From positions 1-57,677 of the forward strand of contig JBIIHL010000001.1 of NCBI GenBank assembly GCA_044235825.1: DNA of 57,677 bases, given 5' to 3'. This document shows, one piece after another, positions 27,852 through 35,642 of this stretch (within the stretch, counting starts at the first letter, position 1; each line of letters begins with the position of its first letter). Source of the DNA: CANGYM01 sp044235825 (GTDB lineage: Bacteria; Pseudomonadota; Alphaproteobacteria; JAJTHO01; CANGYM01). The notes below the pieces were generated by a model. The model was not told where the DNA came from and searched no databases. It worked only from the letters and a program-made list of their open reading frames with translations. Both the position numbers and the translations under genes were made by a program.

Positions 27852-27906
27852 GCCAATAGAGGCAAACCTCTTGAAATATAACCTGCAATGATCAAAAAAT
27901 AATTGT

Positions 27907-28011
27907 TATAGTATTTTCACTTTATTTTCGTACTGGCCTGCGAACGGCGCTTGGCCTCGCTCCGCCAAGCTTGTTCTCGGCTCAGTACCAAAATAAATTA
28001 AAAACACTATA
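27907..28011. mobile_element. 105-bp MITE-like palindromic element
   Basis: Terminal inverted repeats of 29 bases (27907-27935 and 27983-28011) match at 25 positions; both begin TATAGT and end GTACTG on the inward side. The AT-rich arms enclose a GC-rich core that is itself an imperfect palindrome, with GCTTGGC (27949-27955) and GCCAAGC (27963-27969). There is no coding capacity. Ends with TA at the border fit a non-autonomous element mobilised by an IS630/Tc1-like transposase, but this is inference. It could also act as a bidirectional transcription barrier behind rplO. Confidence 0.6.
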
Positions 28012-28040
28012 ATCAAGCGCTTATAAAAATTACTGTTGCC

Positions 28041-28204
28041 ATGAAACGCTCACAAGAAGACCTTGACCGTATCATCCATATGATGAACAATACCCCCAGA
28101 ACATGCTTGGGCTAGAAAACACTCCAGCAGGCTCTCGACGCCTCTCTCAAAGGTGTTGCACTTCGCAATTACTTTCGGCAACCTCTTAGATTTTTGGGGA
28201 TTTT
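28041..28204 (+). pseudogene. Remnant of an IS30-type transposase C-terminus
   Basis: Frame 1 from 28041 reads MKRSQEDLDRIIHMMNNTP then RTCLG and a stop; this resembles the IS30-family C-terminal stretch with NNRPRKCLG. A +1 frame downstream continues with KTLQQALDASLKGVALRN and YFRQPLRFLGIL, ending at 28207. The two pieces together look like the last 50 or so residues of a transposase with a frameshift; the rest of the gene is absent. The identification is by remembered family pattern only. Confidence 0.5.
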
Positions 28205-28669
28205 ATGAAACGTTTTGGCATGCTTTTTTGGCTGTTCGCCTATGGTGTGATTTTGTTTGTTGCCTCGTGTTCCCCTATTATCAAAACCAATGGGGAAATC
28301 CTTCCCGAAGACAAAGTTCAATCCCTGCGCGTGGGCGTTCTGAAAAAGGACGACGTGCGATCGTTGTTGGGGACACCCACAACCGTTTCCACCTTTGATC
28401 CAAACATCTGGCATTATGTGGGCCAAAAAATTGAACAACAGCCCTTTGGCGGCCCCAAACTGATTGAACAAAAAATCGTGATTGTTTCCTTTGATGATCA
28501 AGATGTTTTGGATGCGTTTGTTATGCGGGGCACGGATGCTTACCGCGAAATCAGCTATGAAAGCCAAGCCACACCCACGGCTGGACACAAACTCTCTGCC
28601 ATTGAACAGTTGCTGGGGAATTATGGCCGTCTTTCGTCTTTGCCAGATGACAAACAGAAAAACAAATAG
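28205..28669 (+). CDS. bamE: Outer membrane protein assembly factor BamE (SmpA/OmlA lipoprotein)
   Basis: A 154-residue lipoprotein. A signal sequence ends in the lipobox VASC, so Cys22 would be lipidated and the protein anchored in the outer membrane. The SmpA/OmlA fold follows: LPEDKVQSLRVGVLKKDDVRSLLGTPT and WHYVGQKIEQQPFGGPKLIEQKIVIVSFDD, typical of alphaproteobacterial BamE. It supports BamA-mediated beta-barrel insertion. The gene begins right behind the transposase remnant. No promoter is evident. Confidence 0.92.
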   Translation: MKRFGMLFWLFAYGVILFVASCSPIIKTNGEILPEDKVQSLRVGVLKKDDVRSLLGTPTTVSTFDPNIWHYVGQKIEQQPFGGPKLIEQKIVIVSFDDQDVLDAFVMRGTDAYREISYESQATPTAGHKLSAIEQLLGNYGRLSSLPDDKQKNK

Positions 28670-28681
28670 GATGTCCTAACG

Positions 28682-28918
28682 ATGGCTATGGATGCAGACA
28701 CTTTAAAAAAAATGATTCTCTCGGCGTTTCCAGACGCTCAGGTTTCCATCGAGGATTTGGCAGGGGACGGGGATCACTATTCTGCCCATGTCATATCGGC
28801 GGATTTTGTGGGAAAAACTCGCATTCAGCAGCATCACATGGTGTATCAGGCGCTGCAGGGAAAAATGGGGACCGAGCTTCACGCCCTAGCCCTGAAAACC
28901 AGCGTTCCTGAATCATGA
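28682..28918 (+). CDS. BolA/IbaG family protein
   Basis: A 78-residue BolA-fold protein, thought to work with monothiol glutaredoxins in iron-sulfur cluster handling. The family pattern is seen in DGDHYSAHVISADFVGKTRIQQHHMVYQALQG with the conserved histidines. The protein is of the short IbaG/YrbA type rather than long BolA. Its stop overlaps the rimM start by 4 bases (ATGA), so it is co-translated with rimM. Confidence 0.92.
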   Translation: MAMDADTLKKMILSAFPDAQVSIEDLAGDGDHYSAHVISADFVGKTRIQQHHMVYQALQGKMGTELHALALKTSVPES

Positions 28919-29421
28919 TTTTGCCTGTTGATGATTTTGTGCCGCTGTGCCGCATTCTGCGACCTCATAGCCTTGGGGGGGATGTGATCATTCATGCCTA
29001 TCATGATCCCAAAACTCTGATGGGCTATGGCACACTGACAACGGCAACAGGGAATACCTTTATGATCAAAAAAAGCCGACCCCAAGGAAAGGGGTGGGTT
29101 TTGCATTTAGAAGGCCTCTCAAATCGCAACGACGCCGAAACCCTGCGCGGTTTTGAGCTGGGCGTTGCCCGCAGCAGGCTGCCGGTTTTAGACGAAGACA
29201 CATGGTATCACACGGATCTGATCGGATCCGTGGTGGTGGATGAAGACAGCGGAGACATTTTGGGACGGGTGATGGCCGTGCAAAATTACGGGGCTGGTGA
29301 TTTTTTTGATATTCAAACCCCCACAGGGGGGGAGGTCACCTTGCCGTTGATCAAGGATGCCGTGGTGGACATTCGCCTGCCAGAAAAAAAGATTGTGGCC
29401 CGCAGGGGGTTTTGTCTTTAA
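28915..29421 (+). CDS. rimM: Ribosome maturation factor RimM
   Basis: A 168-residue factor that helps assemble the 30S head through S19. The N-terminal RimM domain has a short LRPHSLGGDVIIHAYHDP stretch and the FELGVARSRLP region; the PRC-barrel domain carries WYHTDLIGSVVVDEDSGDILGRVMAVQNYGAGDFFDI. In most bacteria it sits between rpsP and trmD; here it is behind a BolA-like gene, with neither rpsP nor trmD present. It converges with gmhB, 6 bases apart. Confidence 0.93.
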   Translation: MILPVDDFVPLCRILRPHSLGGDVIIHAYHDPKTLMGYGTLTTATGNTFMIKKSRPQGKGWVLHLEGLSNRNDAETLRGFELGVARSRLPVLDEDTWYHTDLIGSVVVDEDSGDILGRVMAVQNYGAGDFFDIQTPTGGEVTLPLIKDAVVDIRLPEKKIVARRGFCL

Positions 29422-29427
29422 CGCACC

Positions 29428-29958
29428 CTACAGATAATCCATCACCTGATGCAACCCCGTAATCCAAAAATCCGCCGCTGTGTGTTCGGGTTTTTCGGGG
29501 CAAATCAACAGTTTTGTCCCGATACAGGCGGCGCGGGCGGCCTGCATATCCGTTTCTCGATCCCCAATCATTAAAGAGGATTCCGGCGAAAGGCCGTATT
29601 TTTCTATACCTTTCAAAATCATCCCTGGGTGGGGCTTGCGATCAAAGGATTCTTTTTTATAAATCCCCAACCCATGATCCGGATGATCTGGACAAAAATA
29701 GGTTTCATGCAAAACAATCCCTCTATCTTTGAACTGAAGGTCCATCCACTGGGTAAGGTGATGAAATTGCGCCTCGGTATAATACCCCCGCCCGATGCCG
29801 GCCTGATTGGTAACCACAATCAAAACATATCCTAAGGCTTGGGCGGCCCAACAAAGATCAAAAATGCCATCCACAAACACAATCTGGTCAGGACGATGGG
29901 CATAATTCACCTCTTCATTAATCACCCCGTCACGATCCAAAAACAAAGCACGATTCAT
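29428..29958 (-). CDS. gmhB: D-glycero-beta-D-manno-heptose 1,7-bisphosphate 7-phosphatase
   Basis: A 176-residue HAD-family phosphatase of the GmhB/histidinol-phosphatase group. The nucleophile motif is FLDRDGVINEE at the N-terminus; TNQAGIGRGYY is motif II; YFCPDHPDHGLGIYKKESFDRKPHPGM covers part of the zinc-loop region and motif III Lys; MIGDRETDMQAARAACI is motif IV. The zinc loop has fewer cysteines than the E. coli enzyme. Starts at MNRALFL; a TTG two codons upstream is unlikely. It serves ADP-heptose synthesis for LPS core, consistent with the GT9 gene at 5.7 kb. Confidence 0.88.
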   Translation of the reverse strand: MNRALFLDRDGVINEEVNYAHRPDQIVFVDGIFDLCWAAQALGYVLIVVTNQAGIGRGYYTEAQFHHLTQWMDLQFKDRGIVLHETYFCPDHPDHGLGIYKKESFDRKPHPGMILKGIEKYGLSPESSLMIGDRETDMQAARAACIGTKLLICPEKPEHTAADFWITGLHQVMDYL

Positions 29959-29973
29959 GATCAATACAGCACA

Positions 29974-31179
29974 TTAACTAGACGTGGTCATGGTATAAGA
30001 CCCTATGGTTTTACAATTCCCGCAAACGGGCTGCCACATCACGCTTTGATCCTGACAGTGATCACAGATCCAGGCATGACGAAGACCATCGTTGTCTGAG
30101 GGCTGCAAACGGACAACCTCCGCTTCGTGATAGGCCAGCTTTTCAACAAACCCCAAACTTTCGAAGGCCGAGGCCATCAACCGATGATACAGGGGGGAGT
30201 TTTCTTTGATGTCGAGGGATTTGATGGTTTTTGTGCGCTCTTTTTCCGGCAACAATCGCATGATTTGGATCAGAAGCGTTTGCACAAATAAAAATCCTGC
30301 GCCTTGGGGTAGGCTTTTTTTCATCAGGGAAAGGGCCTCTCGCCCATCGGTTTCACACAATGACCCCGCATAAAGGGCCCGCATGGAAAGATCGCTGCGA
30401 TCCCGTTGATAGGCTTTTTTAAAAGCCTCTTGGGCGTGTGATAGGGCGTCCTGATCCTGTTTTTGACTGTCAGTATACACCTGCCACGATTGTTTGGCTT
30501 CTGCCGCCGCAATGGCTTTTTCCATACGCAGGCTTTCCTTGGCATCAAAAATCCGACGGTGGCCGCGAAACAGTTGGTTTGCCCCTTCAATATCTCCCGT
30601 CACCAAGGCCCGCGCCATCAGGGCCCGAACGGCCCAAGGTTCTTGCCTCTGCTCAACGCTCAGGGTGCTGAGCCACTGAAAAGGATCCTTGATCTGATTA
30701 TCCGGAAGATGGGTCAACTCACGAATCCCTAGGGCGCTGAGTTTCGGATCAAACATCAAAGCCTGATAGGCTTGACGCGCCCCCTCCATATCCCCCTTCA
30801 TTTCACAAACACGCCCCTGCAGGTAGGGTAGCAGCGGGTTTTCCTTAAGCGTTTTTTTCAAAACCCCCAAATGACGGTCAGCGCCTTTTTTATCCTGCAA
30901 CACCACTGCCTGCCAGCATAGGCCCAAGGTGTCCAAAGATTCCTGCGAACGCTGCAACTGGCGGCGCAAACTGCGATGCTGTGACCACGCCATCAGGGAT
31001 GCAATGCTGCTGAGCACCCCATGGGCCAAAAAAAATAAAATCAGTATAAACGTTAAAGCCACCGACAAAGACATGCTGATTTCATAGCCGGCCAGCAAAA
31101 TCGTCACCGTATCCGCGGAAAGAAATTGAATCCCAGCCACCAAAACAACCAACAGCAAAAGGGTAATGGCCGTTTTCAT
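29974..31179 (-). CDS. hemY: HemY-like inner-membrane TPR protein with C-terminal zinc ribbon
   Basis: A 401-residue membrane protein of the HemY N-domain family. Two transmembrane segments lie at about 4-22 and 36-58 (ALTFILILFFLAHGVLSSIASL). The rest is helical TPR-like. The C-terminus has a rubredoxin-like knuckle with Cys372, Cys375, Cys386 and Cys389, as in alphaproteobacterial HemY and in LapB. The family is linked to heme export or late tetrapyrrole metabolism by genomic context, but its biochemical role is not settled; this is not protoporphyrinogen oxidase. It overlaps the preceding mitofilin-like gene by 4 bases. Confidence 0.88.
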   Translation of the reverse strand: MKTAITLLLLVVLVAGIQFLSADTVTILLAGYEISMSLSVALTFILILFFLAHGVLSSIASLMAWSQHRSLRRQLQRSQESLDTLGLCWQAVVLQDKKGADRHLGVLKKTLKENPLLPYLQGRVCEMKGDMEGARQAYQALMFDPKLSALGIRELTHLPDNQIKDPFQWLSTLSVEQRQEPWAVRALMARALVTGDIEGANQLFRGHRRIFDAKESLRMEKAIAAAEAKQSWQVYTDSQKQDQDALSHAQEAFKKAYQRDRSDLSMRALYAGSLCETDGREALSLMKKSLPQGAGFLFVQTLLIQIMRLLPEKERTKTIKSLDIKENSPLYHRLMASAFESLGFVEKLAYHEAEVVRLQPSDNDGLRHAWICDHCQDQSVMWQPVCGNCKTIGSYTMTTSS

Positions 31180-32192
31180 GGCGCCCCGTCATGATGAGAG
31201 GGAAGAGGATTTTCGGGAATCAAGGGATTCGGTGACGTTATTGTTGGGGATGAAATCGTGTCCGTCATCTGTTGAATCATCTGGCGTGTCATATCCATCC
31301 GTGCGGAACGCAGCCACATATAAGCACGCAGCCATGACCCAAAATCTTGTTTCCAGCTTTGCCAGCGGGCATCCTCTGCAAACAGAACCCGACCATCCAA
31401 TTTTTCCATAAACTCCGCCGCTTCATCCAATCGGCCCTTTCGCAAAGCCGGTAAAATCGTGTTTTGCCACGTATCATAGGCCTCGTTATAGATGCTCACA
31501 ACCTCAGGCACGGCCGAAGCATCATCGGGATTCAAATCCCCTGGGCCACGAACCGTCACAAAATGGCCCAAAAAACCGGACCAAAACGACGACGGGGCAG
31601 GGGAGGAAGACTCACTGGTCCCCACAATGGGTTCAGGCAGCAACACCAACCCTTCGCCTTGGTCCACAAAATGAGCATATGAGGATCGCAAAATCAAAAG
31701 ATCATCCGTTTTTTTTTCAGGAAAAATGGTTGGCATCAAAACCAACAAAGCATCCACATCCCGTGATGTCAGGGGCTGAGAGGCGAAAAAAAACAACAAA
31801 TCATCCACAAGCCCCCGAGCCAAAATCAAATCTGTGCCAAGGGATTTTTTGTCTTCAAAAGACGAGGCCCTGTTGGAAAGATCCAAGGACCCCAATAAAG
31901 ATAAGGATAAGGGGGCAGGGGAATCCCCCTCTGAAGACTGGGGAATACGGTGGGAAAGCTCTGTTAGTAACCCTTCGATACGGTCTAGTTGCAAATGAAA
32001 AGGCTCTAAATTCACAGACGGAGGCGGTGCGGGCGGATTCACATTTTGAACAGGAAAAAAATACCCATAATGGGAAAGAGCCATGCCTGCGGCAAAAGCC
32101 AACCCAATCCCGAAAAGAACAAACCCTAAGCGCAGCCAAGCAAGCGGCTTTATAAATTTTTTAGGGTGGGTGGATTCGTGAGAAAGAGTCAT
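31176..32192 (-). CDS. Mitofilin-like inner membrane protein (COG4223 type)
   Basis: A 338-residue protein between hemD and hemY, the conserved position of the alphaproteobacterial mitofilin (Mic60) homologue. One transmembrane anchor lies at about 20-45 (LGFVLFGIGLAFAAGMALSHYGYFF), followed by a Pro-rich linker and a periplasmic helical region with a C-terminal part resembling the mitofilin signature. Its sequence is divergent and the assignment depends strongly on context. Probable role: membrane organisation or contacts with outer-membrane proteins. Confidence 0.68.
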   Translation of the reverse strand: MTLSHESTHPKKFIKPLAWLRLGFVLFGIGLAFAAGMALSHYGYFFPVQNVNPPAPPPSVNLEPFHLQLDRIEGLLTELSHRIPQSSEGDSPAPLSLSLLGSLDLSNRASSFEDKKSLGTDLILARGLVDDLLFFFASQPLTSRDVDALLVLMPTIFPEKKTDDLLILRSSYAHFVDQGEGLVLLPEPIVGTSESSSPAPSSFWSGFLGHFVTVRGPGDLNPDDASAVPEVVSIYNEAYDTWQNTILPALRKGRLDEAAEFMEKLDGRVLFAEDARWQSWKQDFGSWLRAYMWLRSARMDMTRQMIQQMTDTISSPTITSPNPLIPENPLPSHHDGAP

Positions 32193-32226
32193 ATTAATGT
32201 GTTACCAACTCACTGCCCCCACCAAA

Positions 32227-32979
32227 TCACGCGTCTGGGGAAGATTTATGATAAGATTGAATGCACGCAATCAGAGATGTGGTTGTGGGCTCTAAAGGCA
32301 CAGTCGTTGATGATTCTGGCATAATTCCCGATCCCGATGCAACATCCTTGCTCAGGCAAAACAGATGCCCCTTAGCATAAAAACGAACAAGACCATGAGA
32401 AAAAACAAGACTATCCCAATGCGTCATGCCACGCTGTGAAAAAGAAACATACCCTATGGAATGATCGGGACCCTTCATCAACTGACAGACCGATTCCGGA
32501 ATCTCCTGAACCAAATTTGTTTTATAAACAATATCTTCGCTATATTTTACACCTAAAACAAAAAGATGATTGCCAAGATTTGGCATTTTTACAACATCGC
32601 CTCTGTAATAATGAATGGCCCTAACATCTTTTCGTTTCGTCTGGACCAAATGATCCAAAAAATCTTGGATCGTTAAAAAACACTCGATTTTTCCCTGAAA
32701 ACCAGAAGCCCTAAGGGCATTCTGTGTTTCTTCGCCAATCACGAAACAGTGCGCCTTTTCCATCTGACGCATAACAGGAGAAACAGCGCGAACCCCAGCA
32801 CGACTGGAAAAAAGCAAAGCACTGGATGAAGAGGGGCGTTTTTTAGGAACCACAAATTCATAATTAAAAATAGGGGCATAATATAGGGGAGAAAATTTTT
32901 TCTCTAAAAACAGATCCAAAACCCCATAATCGCGCTTTTCCCTAAGAATCACTAACCTTAGATTGGCTTCAGTCATCAT
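32227..32979 (-). CDS. hemD: Uroporphyrinogen-III synthase (divergent)
   Basis: A 250-residue protein with the bilobed HemD pattern: SALLFSSRAGVRAVSPV, a VIGEETQNALRASGFQGKI stretch, IHYYRGDVVKMP and VSFSQRGMTHW. HemD cyclises hydroxymethylbilane to uroporphyrinogen III. HemD is poorly conserved in general, and only these structural motifs support the call, together with the hemD-mitofilin-hemY order. I start at the first of two adjacent ATG codons (32979); an upstream extension of 16 residues is not HemD-like. No hemC is next to it, unlike in many proteobacteria. Confidence 0.78.
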   Translation of the reverse strand: MMTEANLRLVILREKRDYGVLDLFLEKKFSPLYYAPIFNYEFVVPKKRPSSSSALLFSSRAGVRAVSPVMRQMEKAHCFVIGEETQNALRASGFQGKIECFLTIQDFLDHLVQTKRKDVRAIHYYRGDVVKMPNLGNHLFVLGVKYSEDIVYKTNLVQEIPESVCQLMKGPDHSIGYVSFSQRGMTHWDSLVFSHGLVRFYAKGHLFCLSKDVASGSGIMPESSTTVPLEPTTTSLIACIQSYHKSSPDA

Positions 32980-33058
32980 AATTCTGGCCTTGATTTCTGT
33001 TTTAAAGACGGCTAAACCATGTCCCATCTGTCAATCATAAACGAATGGATGATAAATC

Positions 33059-33298
33059 ATGGATATCTTTGGACGCGTCAAGAAAATTGTTGTTGATCAC
33101 TTGGGGGTCGATGAAAGCAAAGTGGTCGCTGGTGCGAGTTTTATGGATGACCTTGGGGCCGACAGTCTGGACACCGTAGAATTGGTCATGGCGTTCGAGG
33201 AAGAGTTCGGCGTTGAAATTCCTGATGACGCTGCGGAAAAAATTCAAACCGTTCAAGACGCCATTTCTTTTATTGAGCAAAATGCTGCCGCTGCTTAA
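33059..33298 (+). CDS. acpP: Acyl carrier protein
   Basis: A 79-residue ACP that carries fatty-acid intermediates. The phosphopantetheine serine is Ser36 in LGADSLDTVELVMAFEEEF. Acidic overall and normal in length. It is divergent from hemD and 51 bases upstream of fabF, the usual acpP-fabF pair; fabG and mltG are not here. Confidence 0.98.
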   Translation: MDIFGRVKKIVVDHLGVDESKVVAGASFMDDLGADSLDTVELVMAFEEEFGVEIPDDAAEKIQTVQDAISFIEQNAAAA

Positions 33299-33349
33299 GG
33301 CTTGGCCTCGCTCTTTGACATCCCCGTCTGACTTCATCCGAGGATAGTT

Positions 33350-34618
33350 ATGGCAGAATCCTTTCGTTTGCGCCGTGTTGTTGTGACGGGAATGGGCCTT
33401 GTGTCCCCTTTTGGTGCGGGGGTCCAAAAGACCTGGCCTCTTCTGATTTCCGGACAATCCGCATTGCGTCCTATTTTGGGCTTCACAACGGATGATCTTC
33501 CCTGCCGGATTGCCGGACAATTGATGCATCACCCTGATCTTTTTGATCCTGCTGACTATATTAGTGAAAAAGATCGGCGGCGCATGGATGATTTCATTCT
33601 GTACGCCATGCTCGCGGCCGATGAAGCCATTGCCCATGCGGGTTGGGTGCCCCAAAATGATCACGATGCTGACCAGACGGGTGTCATGATTGGCTCGGGC
33701 ATTGGGGGATTGCCTGAGATTGAACGATCTTCTCTTTTGCTTGCTGAACGGGGACCACGCAGAGTCAGCCCATTCTTTATCCCCTCAAGCCTGATCAATC
33801 TGGCCAGTGGGCAAATTTCCATTAAACACGGTTTTCGTGGCCCTAATCATGCTGTCGTTACGGCCTGTGCCTCTGGCAGTCATGCCATCGGCGATGCTGC
33901 ACGGTTGATTCAAATGGGTGATGCGGATGTTATGGTGGCAGGCGGGGCAGAGGCCGCCATCTGTCGCGTCGGCATGGCAGGATTTGCGGCCGCAAAGGCC
34001 CTGTCCACCGGTTATAACGATACCCCTGAAAAGGCCTCTCGCCCTTGGGATCGTGGACGGGACGGCTTTGTTATGGGCGAGGGTGCAGGCATTCTGGTTT
34101 TGGAAGAGCTGGAGCACGCCCGCGCCCGCGGCGCTAAAATCTATGCAGAACTGACGGGTTATGGATTGTCGGGTGATGCCCACCATATCACAGCCCCTGC
34201 TGAAGATGGCGACGGCGCTTATCGATGCATGCGCATGGCCTTAAAGCGGGCCGCTCTGCCTGTTGAAGCCATCGACTATATCAACGCCCATGGAACGTCT
34301 ACCCCTGCGGGTGATGTCATTGAAGTGCGGGCCGTCAAAAAACTGTTTGGGGATCATGCCTATAAAGTTGCCATGTCCTCCACAAAATCGGCCATTGGTC
34401 ACCTGTTGGGGGCCGCGGGGGCTGTGGAGGCTGTGTTTTCCATTCTGGCTTTAAACCATAATGTGATTCCCCCCACATTGAATCTCGACGATCCTGACGA
34501 AGAATGTGATCTCAATTTCGTTCCTCATCAAGCCCAAGAAAAAGTTTTGACCCATGTTCTTTCCAATTCCTTTGGGTTTGGTGGAACAAATGCGTCCCTT
34601 GTTTTTTCAAAAATTTAA
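33350..34618 (+). CDS. fabF: 3-oxoacyl-[acyl-carrier-protein] synthase II
   Basis: A 422-residue beta-ketoacyl-ACP synthase that elongates fatty acids and handles the temperature-sensitive C16:1 to C18:1 step. The catalytic triad is intact: Cys173 in VTACASGSHAIGDA, His314 in NAHGTSTPAGD and His351 in SSTKSAIGHLLGAAG, with Lys346. The C-terminal SNSFGFGGTNASLVF loop is typical. The length fits FabF. Confidence 0.98.
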   Translation: MAESFRLRRVVVTGMGLVSPFGAGVQKTWPLLISGQSALRPILGFTTDDLPCRIAGQLMHHPDLFDPADYISEKDRRRMDDFILYAMLAADEAIAHAGWVPQNDHDADQTGVMIGSGIGGLPEIERSSLLLAERGPRRVSPFFIPSSLINLASGQISIKHGFRGPNHAVVTACASGSHAIGDAARLIQMGDADVMVAGGAEAAICRVGMAGFAAAKALSTGYNDTPEKASRPWDRGRDGFVMGEGAGILVLEELEHARARGAKIYAELTGYGLSGDAHHITAPAEDGDGAYRCMRMALKRAALPVEAIDYINAHGTSTPAGDVIEVRAVKKLFGDHAYKVAMSSTKSAIGHLLGAAGAVEAVFSILALNHNVIPPTLNLDDPDEECDLNFVPHQAQEKVLTHVLSNSFGFGGTNASLVFSKI

Positions 34619-34644
34619 AAGAAACCGTCTTTCGGGGATTTTTT

Positions 34645-35118
34645 ATGATTCATCCCATCGTTCAGCGTCTTGAATCCTTGGGAATTACGCTACCAGACCC
34701 CGCATCGGTGGCGGGAAATTATGTGCCCTTTGTCGTGGCAGGACCCCTTCTTTCGGTTTCAGGACAGCTTCCCCTTCAGGACGGGGGACAGATTCTTCAA
34801 GGATGTTTGGGAAAATCCCTATCAGAAGACCAGGGTTATGAGGCTGCCCGTCTCTGTGGGCTCCATGTTTTGGGTCAGGTCAGAAGTGCTTTGCATGGCC
34901 ATTGGTCCCGTCTTTTGCGCTGTGTTCAGCTTTCTGTTTTTGTGAATGCAGGCCCTGATTTTCTGAATCATCCTGCTGTGGCCAACGGGGCTTCGGACCT
35001 GATGGTTGAAATCTTGGGGCCGGAAATCGGTCGTCATAGCCGCGCGGCCATTGGCTGCGCCTCCCTGCCCAAAGGGGCATGCGTTGAGGTCGGTGCGACG
35101 TTTTGGATCGAGACCTAA
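34645..35118 (+). CDS. RidA/YjgF-YER057c-UK114 family protein
   Basis: A 157-residue RidA-fold protein of the longer alphaproteobacterial subgroup (Rid superfamily). Members deaminate reactive enamine/imine intermediates or act as unclassified variants. Seen: LLSVSGQLPLQDGG near the N-terminus, LRCVQLSVFVNAGPDF in the middle and SRAAIGCASLPKGACVEVGATFWIET at the end, the last with the conserved RAAIG and CVEV positions. The Rid arginine that binds the substrate carboxylate appears to be the R in HSRAAIG. Three bases separate it from the MarR-type gene. Confidence 0.85.
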   Translation: MIHPIVQRLESLGITLPDPASVAGNYVPFVVAGPLLSVSGQLPLQDGGQILQGCLGKSLSEDQGYEAARLCGLHVLGQVRSALHGHWSRLLRCVQLSVFVNAGPDFLNHPAVANGASDLMVEILGPEIGRHSRAAIGCASLPKGACVEVGATFWIET

Positions 35119-35121
35119 CAT

Positions 35122-35493
35122 ATGGCCACCCCTGATCAAAAACTTCTGTTGGAATTATGCCACGATATGATGGGGGGATTGGTCAAAGATCATTTGCCCG
35201 ATTTAACCATTCGGCAATTAAACCTGCTTTTGGCCGTCTATTTAAAGGCTGGCCCCCATACGGTGCGCAGTCTCTCGTCCCATTTGGGGATTGCCAAACC
35301 CGCCATCACGCGGGCCATCGATAAACTTCAGGATCTGGGCTTTGTTAAGCGCAAACCCGACCCCGAGGATGGACGCAGCGTCCTTGTCCAACGCACCATC
35401 AATGGTTCTGTGTATTTGGCGGATATGGGTGAAAAATTTTCCCTTGCTGCAGAAAACGTCTTTGGGGGGAAAGAAGACGTCGGCCTGTCTTAA
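35122..35493 (+). CDS. MarR-family winged-helix transcriptional regulator
   Basis: A 123-residue DNA-binding protein. The winged helix-turn-helix is visible: RSLSSHLGIAKPAITRAIDKLQDLGFVKRKPDPEDGRSVLVQRT, the classical MarR recognition helix and wing. Both flanking helices needed for dimerisation are short. Its target and ligand are unknown. It directly follows ridA and precedes the promoter region of the cysN-cysC fusion, so it could regulate either of these, but there is no direct evidence. Confidence 0.85.
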   Translation: MATPDQKLLLELCHDMMGGLVKDHLPDLTIRQLNLLLAVYLKAGPHTVRSLSSHLGIAKPAITRAIDKLQDLGFVKRKPDPEDGRSVLVQRTINGSVYLADMGEKFSLAAENVFGGKEDVGLS

Positions 35494-35565
35494 AGGTATA
35501 GGGCCCTGTCATTGCATGACGCCTGCTCAATGGCCCAAGACATGTACGCCAAAACGAATGTCATC

Positions 35566-35594
35566 TTGCTGTTAGGGGCAATCTAGGCTATAGG
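35566..35594 (+). promoter_or_regulatory. Candidate promoter for the cysN-cysC fusion
   Basis: TTGCTG (35566-35571) and TATAGG (35589-35594) are 17 bases apart, the ideal spacer. Transcription would start about at 35600-35602, at or next to the ATG of a 13-codon ORF. The boxes are partial matches only. Confidence 0.45.
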
Positions 35595-35600
35595 ATCTTT

Positions 35601-35642
35601 ATGGAAAAATTTCTTCAACCTCTGTCGTTTTTATCGTTATGA
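35601..35642 (+). CDS. Candidate 13-residue leader peptide overlapping the cysNC start
   Basis: ATG at 35601 opens a 13-codon ORF, MEKFLQPLSFLSL, whose TGA overlaps the ATG of the large downstream gene by 4 bases (ATGA). An AGGA lies 4-7 bases upstream. The downstream ATG has no recognisable ribosome-binding site of its own (the preceding bases are T/C-rich), so coupled translation from this small ORF is plausible. It could equally be chance. Confidence 0.3.
   Translation: MEKFLQPLSFLSL

Noticed and set aside
27651..27881. Short reading frames behind rplO
   Set aside because: No start with a ribosome site and no recognisable family; the region is better explained by hairpins and repeats.
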